This document shows positions 33,274-43,173 of a stretch of DNA of 64,000 nucleotides, one piece after another (the stretch's first letter is position 1; each line of letters begins with the position of its first letter). The notes under the pieces are model-generated. The model was given only the letters and a program-made list of their open reading frames with translations. It was not told the origin of the DNA and ran no database searches. The stretch covers positions 4,189-68,188 of the forward strand of contig JAYUSZ010000181.1 in assembly GCA_043755435.1 (NCBI GenBank), written 5' to 3'. The translations under genes and the position numbers were made by a program. The stretch comes from JANXSF01 sp043755435 (GTDB taxonomy: Bacteria; Acidobacteriota; Terriglobia; Bryobacterales; Bryobacteraceae).

Positions 33274-36117
33274 CTAGAAGGTAAGCTTCAAGCCAAACTG
33301 AACCAGTCGTTGATCCAACGCTGAGGTAAAGGCTTTGGTCATCGGCGTCAGAACATTCCCTGCGGCGTCTAACGTGTTTGTGACGTTCAGCCCAGTAACA
33401 TTCGTGTGGTTCAGAATATTTGTGGACTCAAAGAAAAACTCCGGCTTCAAGCGCTCTCCAATTGGGAAGATTCGCGAGTACCGGACATTCAACTCATAAG
33501 TCGCCGGGGCCACAATTGTATTTCGCCCCACATACAGAGGACGCTGGAATGCAGCCCCTGCAGATGTGTCGCCATTCAAGATTCGGTTGCCTGCCATGTT
33601 GAAGTTCTCACCGCTTTGCGCATTAAACAACAGTGCAACGCGATTGTTGCTCAACACATAATTGAGTGGCTTTAACGATAAGTTGGTGGTTGTGTTCCAC
33701 ACAAGGTTCCCATTGAATGCATGGCGGCGGTCAGTAAGTGAGTTGCCACGATCCCTGCGACGGTTGTTCACATCCGATAGAAAGTTGCCACCGGAATCAA
33801 TGTTGTTCTGCTCTGGGGCATCATCAATAGAATGCGACCAGGTCCAAGTGGCGAAGGCATCCAAGCCGCGCGAAAAGCGCTTGTCATATCGCAAGTTGAA
33901 GCCATTGTAATTCGATCGGCCCACTGATTCCGCAACAATAATATTGTTGAATGCAGGGTTGATCCGGCTCGCACCAAAAATAGTGCGGCCATCGGCCAAA
34001 GAGGAGCCGCTAGCAATCAAGTTAATGTTCCGCCATACCGGAAGCCGGTTGCCGCGGGTGTAAAGATAGGTGGCCGTAATACCCGAGTCCTTCCCAAAAT
34101 CACGTGAAATTGAGGCGTTCCCGTTCATCGAATACAAGTTGGCGAAGTCCGGTGAAACAGTCAGGATGTCCTGAGGGGCAAGAACGAATCCAGTTGGCGC
34201 GGCGCTAAAAACGTTAGGGAATGCTGGAGCGAATGGCGATGTGGGACCCACATTGATGGAGAAGAAAATAGGCGATCCATTCTGAAGAATCGACTTGCGG
34301 TACTGGTCTGTTTGGAATGGATCATAGAATACTCCGCCACTGGCTCGCAGTACCCATTTACCCAATCCGACGGATGCCCCTAACCTTGGGGCGAAGTTAT
34401 TCTTATCAGTTCGGAAACTCTTCGAGAAACTGAAAGGGGAAGAGGCGTTAGCCGCAGGAGGACTAAACACGTCGTAGCGCAATCCATAAGTCAACGTTAC
34501 GTTTTTACGGGGCTTCCACGTGTCCTGGCCGTAGAATCCGGCGAATCGGGAATTGTACTTTATTGAAGGATTTCCAATAGTTTGTGCAAAAGAAGCGTAG
34601 CCTTTTGGTGTGGCACCTGAAACGGCAGCAAGATAGGCAGCAATTGTTGGGAAGGTATAAGTAGCGCTGGTTTGCTGCGTTTGGATATCGCGAATCCAAC
34701 GGATGGATGTGCCCACCTTGAAGGAATGGCGATCCCGGTTGTAACTGAAATTTTCGTTGATCTCCGGAGTTTGTTCCTCATAAAGGAACCCCACATTAGG
34801 CGAGTTACCGAAGTTAGCAACCCCCGAAATGGCCAGCGTTGGCCCGGCCACATTGGCTTCAAAAGTGTTCTGTGCTTGTGTGCGGTTTGGAATTTGAATT
34901 CGTAGTTCGTTCACCGCGTTTGAGGAAATGGAAGAGATCAATTGAATGCCGCCAGCATGGGACCGATCAACGAAGTTATAGGTTTGGGATACCAGCGTAA
35001 GTCCGCCGCCATTGTTATAAGGGGAATCGTTACGATGGCCGTTGTAGCGAAGCGTAAGGCGGTTGCTCGTGTTGATCTGCCAATCAGCTTTTGCCAGGAA
35101 GAATGTCACATTCTGCTTAAAGGGGATAGCATTCGCATAGTTCGCTGGAAGTCCAAGTTGGGAAACAATGGCCGGTGTGACGGTTACGGGCTGCGGCAAA
35201 TCACGGACAACTTTTTCGTAGGAACCAAAGAAGAACAACTTGTCTTTTACAATGCGTCCACCAGCACTGGCGTTAAATGCATTTACATTCACATCTGGAG
35301 TCGGCCTGTTGAACGCAAGCAGGGCGGGCCGTGCACTGAAAGGAGTTCGGCGGAAAATATAAGCTCCGGAACCATGCAACTCATTTGAACCGGACTTAGT
35401 AATGGTGTTGAACACGCTGCCGACTGTATTTCCGAATTCTGGCGCAAATCCATTGCTGATAGTCTGCACCTCGTCAATCCATTCATTAGAAACAGGGAGC
35501 AAGCGAATCCCAGCGCGATCACTTTGGGTGTTGTTCGACCCATCCAATTGGTAATTAATGCGCCCGTTGAAGCCATTGGCGTTCACTTTACGAGGCACGC
35601 CGAATTCGGTATTACCGCGGCCAGTAACGTTTGGTTGTTGCAGGATGAAGTTGAACGGATTGCGCGATACCAGGGGCAAATTCGCAATGACGAAGCTGGA
35701 AAGACTGCGCCCTGTATCCGTTCGGCTTGGGTCAATCACTGCGGACGATGCGGAAACAACCACTTCGGTTGTGACACCTTTTACGTCCAGCATAATGTCC
35801 TGAGTAGCCGTAGCTCCAGCATTCAGTTCAATCCCTGTCCGTTTCACTGGGGCAAAACCGGGAGACTCTACGCGCACGTTGTAACGCCCAAGCGGCAATA
35901 TGCTAAATCGGTACAAGCCGCTGGATTCAGTTTCGGTAGTCTGCGTGAATCCTGTGTTGATGTTGTCGGCAGTAACCTTGGCACTGGCAATTGGTGCACC
36001 AGTGGCATCGGTTATTGTCCCTGTGATCTGGCCGTTGATGGCCGAAGCTTGCCCAAAGGCGATATGGGAGAAAATGGCAAGCAAGCTTGCCCCTAGTAAA
36101 ACCCTGAATTGTCTCAT
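33274..36117 (-). CDS. Oar-like TonB-dependent receptor (B)
   Basis: 947 residues. Signal peptide VLLGASLLAIFSHIAFGQ, carboxypeptidase-regulatory domain (GQITGTITDATGAPIASAKV, YRFSILPLGRYNVRVESPGF), plug (VIANLPLVSRNPFNFIL, NGRINYQLDGSNNTQ) and a barrel ending LVQFGLKLTF. It is shorter than the other three receptors and divergent from them. It is transcribed away from dnaE; the ~290 bases downstream, toward the FAD oxidase, hold no recognisable gene. Confidence 0.92.
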   Translation of the reverse strand: MRQFRVLLGASLLAIFSHIAFGQASAINGQITGTITDATGAPIASAKVTADNINTGFTQTTETESSGLYRFSILPLGRYNVRVESPGFAPVKRTGIELNAGATATQDIMLDVKGVTTEVVVSASSAVIDPSRTDTGRSLSSFVIANLPLVSRNPFNFILQQPNVTGRGNTEFGVPRKVNANGFNGRINYQLDGSNNTQSDRAGIRLLPVSNEWIDEVQTISNGFAPEFGNTVGSVFNTITKSGSNELHGSGAYIFRRTPFSARPALLAFNRPTPDVNVNAFNASAGGRIVKDKLFFFGSYEKVVRDLPQPVTVTPAIVSQLGLPANYANAIPFKQNVTFFLAKADWQINTSNRLTLRYNGHRNDSPYNNGGGLTLVSQTYNFVDRSHAGGIQLISSISSNAVNELRIQIPNRTQAQNTFEANVAGPTLAISGVANFGNSPNVGFLYEEQTPEINENFSYNRDRHSFKVGTSIRWIRDIQTQQTSATYTFPTIAAYLAAVSGATPKGYASFAQTIGNPSIKYNSRFAGFYGQDTWKPRKNVTLTYGLRYDVFSPPAANASSPFSFSKSFRTDKNNFAPRLGASVGLGKWVLRASGGVFYDPFQTDQYRKSILQNGSPIFFSINVGPTSPFAPAFPNVFSAAPTGFVLAPQDILTVSPDFANLYSMNGNASISRDFGKDSGITATYLYTRGNRLPVWRNINLIASGSSLADGRTIFGASRINPAFNNIIVAESVGRSNYNGFNLRYDKRFSRGLDAFATWTWSHSIDDAPEQNNIDSGGNFLSDVNNRRRDRGNSLTDRRHAFNGNLVWNTTTNLSLKPLNYVLSNNRVALLFNAQSGENFNMAGNRILNGDTSAGAAFQRPLYVGRNTIVAPATYELNVRYSRIFPIGERLKPEFFFESTNILNHTNVTGLNVTNTLDAAGNVLTPMTKAFTSALDQRLVQFGLKLTF

Positions 36118-36250
36118 ACTTCATTATCAGACATTAAGACCAATCATTCTGTTACTTATGTTACTTATGGCTTGGAACTCAATCACTTGCCGGACAAGTA
36201 TTTTTTAGATGATGGAGTAGCCAAGGAAGCCTTATACTGGACTTCTGGCC

Positions 36251-39200
36251 ATGTCCGACGCTCCTTTTGTTCACCTGCACTGTCATACCGATTATTCTCT
36301 GCTTGACGGAGCTTGCGAAATCTCTCAACTGATGGATCTTGCAGCCGAGCAGAAAATGCCTGCGGTCGCAATGACGGACCATGGCAACTTGTTCGGGGCC
36401 GTGGAGTTCTACAACACAGCCAAAGCTAAGGGCGTTCATCCCGTAATCGGCTGCGAAGTTTACGTCAATTCGAAATCGTACAAGACGCGCGACGATTCCG
36501 ACCGCTACAACCATCTGGTTCTGCTTGCTGAAAATCAGGAGGGTTACAAGAACCTTCTGAAGTTGGTATCAACCGGTTATTTGGAAGGCTTCTATTACAA
36601 GCCGCGAGTAGACAAAGACCTGCTGGCGCAATACTCAAAGGGCATCATCGCCATGTCGGCGTGTCTTCGTGGTGACGTCAATGAAGCGCTACTCGCCGAT
36701 AAGTACAAGCAGGGTCAGGAACTGGCTTACCAGTATCGCGACATCTACGGCAAAGACAATTTTTTCCTGGAAATTCAGGATCACGGTATGGAGCAGGATA
36801 AGCGTCTGGTGCCGCTGGTGAATCGCCTGGCTAAGGAAATGGGCGTGCCGCTGGTGGCCACCAACGACGCGCATTACCTGCGCAAAGACGATGCCCGTGC
36901 CCACGAAATTTTGATGTGCATCTCCACCGGCAAAACGATTACTGACCCAAATCGTATGCGCTTCGATCATCCGGAATTTTATATGAAAACCCGGAAGGAG
37001 ATGGAAGCGATTTTCGGGGACTATCCGCAGGCCCTCGATTCCACTTGGGAGATCGCCCAACGCTGCCAAGTGAAGATGGAAAAGGTGAAGGATCCATTCC
37101 CTCGCTTCGATGTTCCGCCCGAACATAACATTGATTCCTACTTCGAATACGCCTGCCGTCAAGGATTTGAAAAACGGCGTCCGCGCCTGGAAGCCATGGC
37201 TGCGCGAGGTACACTCCGCGAACCCTTAGGCGCATACGCTGATCGTTTGGATCGGGAAATCCAGATGATTCAGAAGATGAAGTTCTCTGGCTACTTCTTA
37301 ATTGTTTGGGACTTTATTCGCTTTGCTAAATCACGCAGCATTCCTGTTGGTCCTGGACGTGGCTCCGCAGCGGGATCACTGGTTAGCTATGCAATGGAAA
37401 TCACTGATATAGACCCGTTGCAGTATGGTCTGCTGTTTGAGCGGTTCCTGAATCCGGAACGCATCAGTATGCCTGATGTGGATACGGACTTCTGCCCGCG
37501 CGGCCGCGGTGAAGTGATTCAATACGTCACAGAAAAGTACGGGCGTGAACAGGTAGCGCAAATTATCACCTTTGGAACATTGAGTTCCAAGGCTGCATTG
37601 AAAGACGTTGGCCGCGTGCTGGACATGACCTTTGCCGAAGTGGACAAGCTGACCAAGATGGTTCCACCCACTTTGAACATCAAGCTGAAGGATGCGTTTG
37701 CGCAAGAACCAGGGTTTGAAACGGAAGCCAAACGCGACCCCCGTGTGCGTGAGGTTCTGAACGTAGCACTGAAGCTGGAAGGCATGTCGCGCAATGCATC
37801 GGTGCATGCTGCTGGAGTGGTAATTTCGCCGCAGCCTCTGCGCGAAATTGTTCCGCTGTACAAGACAAACAAAGACGAAGTTGTAACCCAGTATGATATG
37901 AACGGGCTTGATAAATTGTCCCTTCTGAAGTTCGACTTCCTGGGTTTGACAACGCTTTCCATCGTTGCCGATGCGTTGAAGCTGATTGAAAAAACTACTG
38001 GACAGCTTTTTCAGATTGAAGATTTTCCGTTGGATGACGAGAAGACTTACGGGATCTTCAGCAAAGGCTTTACCTCAGGCGTTTTCCAGTTTGAATCTCC
38101 CGGCATGCGGGACATTCTGCGCCGCTATCAGCCGGAACGAATTGAAGATTTGTGCGCACTGAACGCACTGTACCGCCCTGGTCCAATTCAAGGTGGAATG
38201 ATTGACGATTTCATTGCCCGCAAGTTGGGCAAGAAGGCGATTGTTTACGATCTTCCGCAGTTGGAACCGCTGCTGAATGAAACCTACGGTGTGATTGTGT
38301 ATCAGGAACAAGTGATGCAGATCTCGAACGTATTGGCGGGTTATTCACTTGGGGACGCCGACATTCTGCGCCGCGCCATGGGCAAGAAGAATGCCGACGA
38401 AATGGAGAAGCAGAAGGTCCGTTTCCTCATCGGTGCTAATGCAAACGGCCACAACGCGAAGAAGTCGGAAAAGATTTTCGACCTAATGGCGCAGTTTGCC
38501 GGCTATGGATTCAACAAGTCGCACTCAGCGGCTTATGCTTACATGGCCTATGTAACGGCCTACCTAAAAGCACATTACCCAGTTGAATTCATGTCGGCTC
38601 TGCTGACCTCGGAAACAGGCAACACGGCGAAAGTTGTGAAGTACATTAACGAATGCCGCGATATGGGCATCATCGTAAAACCGCCTGATGTGAACTCTTC
38701 CGATTTCAACTTCACTCCAGATGGTCCAGCGATTCGCTTCGGGCTTGGCGCGATTAAGAATTTGGGCCAAGGCGCGGTGGAAGCAATCATCAAGGCTCGC
38801 AATGAAGTGGGCAAGTTCACTTCACTATTTGAATTCTGCGACAAAGTGAGTTTAGGGGCTTTGAACAAACGAGCGATTGAAAGCCTGATCAAGGCTGGGG
38901 CGATGGACGCACTGGAAGGAAATCGTGCGCAGCAGTGGGCCATATTAGATCGGGCGATTGAGCACGGTACCCGGTCGCAGAAGGATCGCGAAAGCGGCCA
39001 AACCGGCCTGTTTGGCGATATGTTTGCTGCTGAGTCAGAAACGCCAGAGAAGCTGCCCGATGTTCCTGACTGGAATTCATTTGAGATGCTAGGCGGCGAG
39101 AAAGAAATGATCGGTTTCTATGTTACTGGTCATCCGCTAGACCAATATATGGATAAGGTCCGGGAGTTGCGCACACACGAAACGGATCAATTGGAAGGCT

Positions 39201-39721
39201 TGGCGAAAGGTACGGAAGTGGCAATGTGCTGCATCCTTACTGGCATCAACCGGCGGCGGAATAAGGATGGCAAACGGTGGGCGTCTATGTTGCTGGAAGA
39301 TCATAAGGGTGCGCTGGAAGCAATGGTGTTTGCTTCCTCCTTTGAATCGGTGATGGGCTCACTCTTTGAAGATAAAGCAATGCTGGTGCGTGGAGTGGTG
39401 ATGCCTGAAGAGGGTGCTCTTTCCAAGATAAGCATTAAGGATGTTATAGCTCTGGAAAACGCCCGAGTTAATCTTCCGAGTATGATTTCCATCCGCGTAC
39501 GAGTGAATGGCGCAGGCGGCGAAGACGAAACGATAGCCCCCAAACTTGCGGATCTATTTAGCCGTAAGCCCGGTGGGGCCGAGGTTCGATTGAAAATAGA
39601 CAAGTCCAAAGATTTTTCGGTGATGATGGACTTGCATACCAAGGTGAGAGCGGATAAGGAATTCAAGGCGGAGCTTGAGAGGATCTGCGGGCCGGACAGT
39701 TTAGAAATCATGTCCATGTAG
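36251..39721 (+). CDS. dnaE: DNA polymerase III subunit alpha
   Basis: 1156 residues, normal for DnaE1. PHP domain at the N-terminus (HLHCHTDYSLLDGACE, MTDHGNLFGAVEFY), polymerase palm with VGPGRGSAAGSLVSYAM and the catalytic PDVDTDFCPRGRGEV around residue 408, NASVHAAGVVISP, HhH region and an OB fold (GTEVAMCCILTGINRRRNKD). It replicates the chromosome in the replisome core. Encoded alone; the stop is built into an inverted repeat. Confidence 0.97.
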   Translation: MSDAPFVHLHCHTDYSLLDGACEISQLMDLAAEQKMPAVAMTDHGNLFGAVEFYNTAKAKGVHPVIGCEVYVNSKSYKTRDDSDRYNHLVLLAENQEGYKNLLKLVSTGYLEGFYYKPRVDKDLLAQYSKGIIAMSACLRGDVNEALLADKYKQGQELAYQYRDIYGKDNFFLEIQDHGMEQDKRLVPLVNRLAKEMGVPLVATNDAHYLRKDDARAHEILMCISTGKTITDPNRMRFDHPEFYMKTRKEMEAIFGDYPQALDSTWEIAQRCQVKMEKVKDPFPRFDVPPEHNIDSYFEYACRQGFEKRRPRLEAMAARGTLREPLGAYADRLDREIQMIQKMKFSGYFLIVWDFIRFAKSRSIPVGPGRGSAAGSLVSYAMEITDIDPLQYGLLFERFLNPERISMPDVDTDFCPRGRGEVIQYVTEKYGREQVAQIITFGTLSSKAALKDVGRVLDMTFAEVDKLTKMVPPTLNIKLKDAFAQEPGFETEAKRDPRVREVLNVALKLEGMSRNASVHAAGVVISPQPLREIVPLYKTNKDEVVTQYDMNGLDKLSLLKFDFLGLTTLSIVADALKLIEKTTGQLFQIEDFPLDDEKTYGIFSKGFTSGVFQFESPGMRDILRRYQPERIEDLCALNALYRPGPIQGGMIDDFIARKLGKKAIVYDLPQLEPLLNETYGVIVYQEQVMQISNVLAGYSLGDADILRRAMGKKNADEMEKQKVRFLIGANANGHNAKKSEKIFDLMAQFAGYGFNKSHSAAYAYMAYVTAYLKAHYPVEFMSALLTSETGNTAKVVKYINECRDMGIIVKPPDVNSSDFNFTPDGPAIRFGLGAIKNLGQGAVEAIIKARNEVGKFTSLFEFCDKVSLGALNKRAIESLIKAGAMDALEGNRAQQWAILDRAIEHGTRSQKDRESGQTGLFGDMFAAESETPEKLPDVPDWNSFEMLGGEKEMIGFYVTGHPLDQYMDKVRELRTHETDQLEGLAKGTEVAMCCILTGINRRRNKDGKRWASMLLEDHKGALEAMVFASSFESVMGSLFEDKAMLVRGVVMPEEGALSKISIKDVIALENARVNLPSMISIRVRVNGAGGEDETIAPKLADLFSRKPGGAEVRLKIDKSKDFSVMMDLHTKVRADKEFKAELERICGPDSLEIMSM

Positions 39722-39742
39722 GATTGCACAGGAATCCTACAT
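39716..39742. terminator. Hairpin between convergent dnaE and M56-GWxTD genes
   Basis: ATGTAGGATT and AATCCTACAT are exact complements around a seven-base loop. The dnaE stop codon lies inside the first arm. No T-run follows, so termination would be weak or Rho-assisted. Confidence 0.45.
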
Positions 39743-39757
39743 AGACCTGGAGTTAGT

Positions 39758-41083
39758 TTACTTTTCAACCAGTCGACCGCTGGGGTTGAACTCGATGATT
39801 CGATCCAACTTGATATAGCGCCATTTCTCTGAATTATTCCTATATACTTCTTTCTCGTCCGATGGACCCAATTGAATGTAAATCCGTCCACGGTCTGTCC
39901 GCCACCCACTTGTACCAGCTTCGCCGAAACGTTCGTTGGAATAGAAAATGCGACGATAGTGTTCTTCTTTATACTCATTCTCCATAGTGCCGGGACTGGG
40001 ATCACGACGAAGCCAAAACTGCTCAATGAATTTTTCGTACTCGGCGTCAGCCTTTAGTGAGAGGAATTGTTGGCGTTCTGCGGGCTCAATGATGTAGACC
40101 ACGTCTTCGTTCAACCATTTTTGATATGGCCCTGAGGTTGATTGAGATTGAGCCCGGACTCCAGGCGATAGAAAGAGAGTGCCAATGGCCAAAGCCAGCA
40201 CAACAAGCGCGGCAAGAGGATGGCCATTGCGGCGAGGTGGTTCCAGCAAGCGACGAACACGGCTGGTAAGGTCGCTACCATTCGCCCCCAAGGTTGCCAG
40301 TTCTCCGTGTCGGTATTCTTCAAAGCTCAACAGAGCTTTGACGTATTGGGCGCGTTCCCCGTGAATGGCTACTGCTAAATCGTCACAGCAATGCTCCCGT
40401 TCAAGGCGAATCACGGAAGAGATCCACCATACTGCCGGATGATAGAACAGCGTGGTTTCAATCAGCAACTGGAACCAATTGACCAGATAGTCATGACGAG
40501 CAATATGCGCCAGTTCGTGGGCAATCACTGCTTCTATGTGATTCGGCGGAGTGCTGGTTAGCGAACCCAAGGGGAGCAAAATTACAGGCTTCAGCCAGCC
40601 GATAACCGTCGGAACACTAACTCGGGCTGACTCAAGAAAACGTACTCGGCGGCGAACGCCGATACGCGCTGATACACTTTGCCAACGATCCACCACCTCT
40701 CTGCCACCAGATTTAAGACGATGGATGGCTATGGCTCCGGCAACGAGCCGTAGAGAGAACAGCGAGACCCCAATCATCCAAAACCAGGGTACCCATTCAA
40801 GCAAAAGGGAGGTGCTATTGACAGGCGATTCTATGTTGCCGCTTGGCAGCAAATCTACCCAGTGCTCGACAGTTGCAGGCGTGGTGCTTGGGCTGGCTGC
40901 GATTCTTGCATATGTGAGCAGGGGCACGATTGACAAGAAAAGAAGTGTTGCGCACGCAAGCGCATAGCGTAACTTCGTTGTGCGGTTGTCGAGCATCGCC
41001 AGCACTAAGGCAAGAAGTCCCGCCAAAATTGGGGCTTGCCAAACAAAGTGGATTAGTGTCCAAGCAAGTGTTTCCATTGTCAT
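39758..41083 (-). CDS. M56 (BlaR1-type) membrane metalloprotease fused to GWxTD domain
   Basis: 441 residues. Four hydrophobic segments (~8-30, 40-60, 97-120, 290-310) enclose a zinc site AVIAHELAHIARHDY (HELAH at 189-193) and the third-ligand region RLEREHCCDD. Instead of a beta-lactam-binding domain, the exterior C-terminus carries a GWxTD domain (FIEQFWLRRDPSP, SGWRTDRGRIYIQLGPSDE with GWRTD at 393-397). M56 proteases cleave the paired BlaI repressor on stimulus. The GWxTD domain is the presumed sensor of an unknown ligand. Its ATG overlaps the TGA of the blaI gene (ATGA at 41080-41083). Confidence 0.9.
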   Translation of the reverse strand: MTMETLAWTLIHFVWQAPILAGLLALVLAMLDNRTTKLRYALACATLLFLSIVPLLTYARIAASPSTTPATVEHWVDLLPSGNIESPVNSTSLLLEWVPWFWMIGVSLFSLRLVAGAIAIHRLKSGGREVVDRWQSVSARIGVRRRVRFLESARVSVPTVIGWLKPVILLPLGSLTSTPPNHIEAVIAHELAHIARHDYLVNWFQLLIETTLFYHPAVWWISSVIRLEREHCCDDLAVAIHGERAQYVKALLSFEEYRHGELATLGANGSDLTSRVRRLLEPPRRNGHPLAALVVLALAIGTLFLSPGVRAQSQSTSGPYQKWLNEDVVYIIEPAERQQFLSLKADAEYEKFIEQFWLRRDPSPGTMENEYKEEHYRRIFYSNERFGEAGTSGWRTDRGRIYIQLGPSDEKEVYRNNSEKWRYIKLDRIIEFNPSGRLVEK

Positions 41084-41457
41084 TTTAGATTCTCCTTTTC
41101 GAAACGATTCAAGATTTCACGAATCTCCGCCAATTCCTTCGGCGACGCTTTCCGCGCGGCCAATGCCTGCTGCACCATTTGAGCAGCTGAGTTTTCAAAC
41201 GCCTTCTCCAAAAGATCCTTCATCAGTTGTCCTTGTGTTTGAATACGCGCGGCGCGCGGCCTGTAAACATGGGCCCTTTCTGATTCGTCTCGCTGCAGCA
41301 GTCCCTTTTCAGACATGATTTGCATCAGCTTAAGAACAGTTGTATAGCCGGTGCTCTGGTCAAGCTGATCGTGGACACTGCGAACTGTGGCCGGTCCTAT
41401 GCGCCATAGGACTGCGAGGATTTCCAGTTCGCCAGCGGTAGGTTTTGGTAGCTTCAC
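41080..41457 (-). CDS. BlaI/MecI/CopY-family repressor
   Basis: Start assigned to GTG 41457 (VKLPKPTAGELEILAVLW), which is where BlaI proteins normally begin. The longer frame to 41535 would translate two operator-like palindromes and the -35/-10 hexamers. Winged helix: ATVRSVHDQLDQ, GYTTVLKLMQIMSEKGLL; dimerisation tail AFENSAAQMVQQALAARKAS. It should repress its own operon until the coupled M56 protease cleaves it. Confidence 0.88.
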   Translation of the reverse strand: MKLPKPTAGELEILAVLWRIGPATVRSVHDQLDQSTGYTTVLKLMQIMSEKGLLQRDESERAHVYRPRAARIQTQGQLMKDLLEKAFENSAAQMVQQALAARKASPKELAEIREILNRFEKENLK

Positions 41458-41463
41458 CTTGCC

Positions 41464-41506
41464 AGCATATACGAAGCTCTTCGTAGTGTCAACGAATTTC
41501 TTCGTA
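41464..41506 (-). promoter_or_regulatory. Promoter with two BlaI-type operators; apparently leaderless
   Basis: On the minus strand TTGACA (41492-41487), a 17-base spacer and TATGCT (41469-41464) form a near-consensus sigma-70 promoter. The spacer is filled by the palindrome TACGAAGAGCTTCGTA (41485-41470; 7-bp exact arms). A second, weaker copy (TACGAAGAAATTCGTT) lies at 41506-41491, 21 bp or two helical turns away. The last -10 base is seven bases from GTG 41457, so transcription should start at or next to the start codon. Confidence 0.7.
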
Positions 41507-41563
41507 GATGAGTGTACCATCGGGGTTTCAATCATCTGCTAGACTAGACTGAACCTAAGAATC

Positions 41564-42181
41564 ATGTATTCCAAACTAATTTTATTCTTGGCTGTGGGCC
41601 TGTTTGTTCTTCTTACAAGTTGCGGGGAAGAGCCTAAAAAGGTCGAAAAGCCCAAAAAGGTCCCTGAACCTGTTTCAGCGTTGAAGGCCTTTTACGCCGT
41701 TTTCGGTAACGCCCGTTCCTGGGGTACCGATCTACAGGTGCTGAAGATAAAAAGTATTGATATCGATGACAAGCACATGTGCAAGGAAGGGAAATGCTGG
41801 GCTTGGGCTGTGTCCTTGGTCTCACCGTCAAAAGGGAAGTTGAAGAGTTTTACTTATTCTGTGATTGAAGCAGAGGGGAACTTGCATGAAGGGGTTTTCG
41901 GCGGTCTTGAGGAAAATTGGCGAGGTCCGCGTGGCCGGGAAAAGCCATTCCTAATGCAAGCTTTAATGCATGACTCAACGGATGCATACAAAGTGGCCGC
42001 AGGCAAATCCGCGGACTACATGAAGAAGCATCCAAATGTCCCAGTTACATACGAAGTCAGCTTGACCCCAGAACATGGGCAGCCGGTCTACCGCGTGATT
42101 TGGGGAGAGTCGGTATCAACCAGCGACTATTCGATTTTAGTCGATACGGCGACCGGCACATATACCGAAACACTTCACTAA
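41564..42181 (+). CDS. Putative lipoprotein
   Basis: 205 residues. Signal with lipobox FLAVGLFVLLTSC (Cys at 20), then a Lys/Pro/Glu linker (EEPKKVEKPKKVPEP). The globular part (WGTDLQVLKIKSIDIDD, CWAWAVSLVSPSKGKLKSF, YEVSLTPEHGQPVYRVIWG) is not recognised as a named family. It is read divergently from the blaI-M56 pair across ~105 bases and is followed after three bases by a PLP enzyme gene. Confidence 0.7.
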   Translation: MYSKLILFLAVGLFVLLTSCGEEPKKVEKPKKVPEPVSALKAFYAVFGNARSWGTDLQVLKIKSIDIDDKHMCKEGKCWAWAVSLVSPSKGKLKSFTYSVIEAEGNLHEGVFGGLEENWRGPRGREKPFLMQALMHDSTDAYKVAAGKSADYMKKHPNVPVTYEVSLTPEHGQPVYRVIWGESVSTSDYSILVDTATGTYTETLH

Positions 42182-42184
42182 GCA

Positions 42185-43123
42185 ATGTTGACGAATACGG
42201 ACATTCAGGCAGCACGGCAGCGTATTGCGGGAATCGCCAAAGTCACACCTGTGCTCACTTGCAGTAGCTTCAACGTGAAAGCGGGTGTGCAAGTTTTCTT
42301 TAAATGCGAGAATTTTCAACTTGGCGGAGCCTTCAAAATCCGTGGAGCTTCAAACTTTATAAATTCAATTCCCAAGGATAAACTGTCTCGCGGGGTTGTT
42401 GCATTTTCCTCAGGCAATCATGCACAAGCAGTAGCGATTGCCGCACTGCTAGCAGGAACCCACGCCACAGTAGTGATGCCCGAAGATGCACCCAAGGCAA
42501 AGGCTGACGCTACCGCAGCCAGGGGGGCGCGGATTGTTCGATATAACCGGTTCCTTGAGGACCGCGAAGCATTAGCTGCAAAGGTATCGCAAGAAACAGG
42601 TGGTGAAACAGTGCCTCCTTTTGATCATCCATTAATCATGGCCGGACAAGGAACCGCTGCGGCAGAATTACTGGAACAAGTCAGTAATCTTGACGCAGTG
42701 ATAACTCCAGTTGGCGGAGGTGGCTTGCTAAGCGGGACAGCGATTGCGGTGAAAGCGGCGAACCCACGATTGCGAGTATTCGGAGCTGAACCTGCGCTTG
42801 CCAACGACACTTGGCTTTCCCTCCAAAAGGGTTCCATTGTTACTATCCCTGCACCAGAAACTGTTGCCGATGGCTTGCGTGCTCCTGCTCCAGGAAAACT
42901 TACTTTTCCTATCATTCAAGAACATGTAGAAGAAATTCTTCTGGTAACAGAGGAAGAGATTCTTGCGGCTATGAAATTCCTGCTGGAGCGCATGAAGATC
43001 CTTGTTGAGCCAAGTGGCGCTGTACCAGCCGCTGCTGTCCTATTCAACAAATTGCCAGCGGGCATTGGTCGAGTTGGAGTAATTCTCTCAGGCGGGAACG
43101 TCGATTTTCCGCTTCCCTTTTAA
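42185..43123 (+). CDS. Threonine/serine dehydratase-like PLP enzyme
   Basis: 312 residues, fold type II. The PLP lysine is K51 in GGAFKIRGASNF; SSGNHAQAVA binds the substrate carboxylate; VGGGGLLSG is the phosphate loop; NCSGGNVD-like end is ILSGGNVDFPL. Length without an ACT domain fits catabolic threonine dehydratase, serine racemase or threo-3-hydroxyaspartate ammonia-lyase; which one cannot be settled. Located three bases after the lipoprotein gene. Confidence 0.9.
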   Translation: MLTNTDIQAARQRIAGIAKVTPVLTCSSFNVKAGVQVFFKCENFQLGGAFKIRGASNFINSIPKDKLSRGVVAFSSGNHAQAVAIAALLAGTHATVVMPEDAPKAKADATAARGARIVRYNRFLEDREALAAKVSQETGGETVPPFDHPLIMAGQGTAAAELLEQVSNLDAVITPVGGGGLLSGTAIAVKAANPRLRVFGAEPALANDTWLSLQKGSIVTIPAPETVADGLRAPAPGKLTFPIIQEHVEEILLVTEEEILAAMKFLLERMKILVEPSGAVPAAAVLFNKLPAGIGRVGVILSGGNVDFPLPF

Positions 43124-43173
43124 GAAGTGAGCATCGTCTGACGCTCATCGTCGTTTCACGATAGAATCATTTC

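Noticed and set aside
41458..41535. N-terminal extension of the BlaI-type repressor
   Set aside because: It is encoded by promoter and operator sequence and is absent from the usual BlaI N-terminus.
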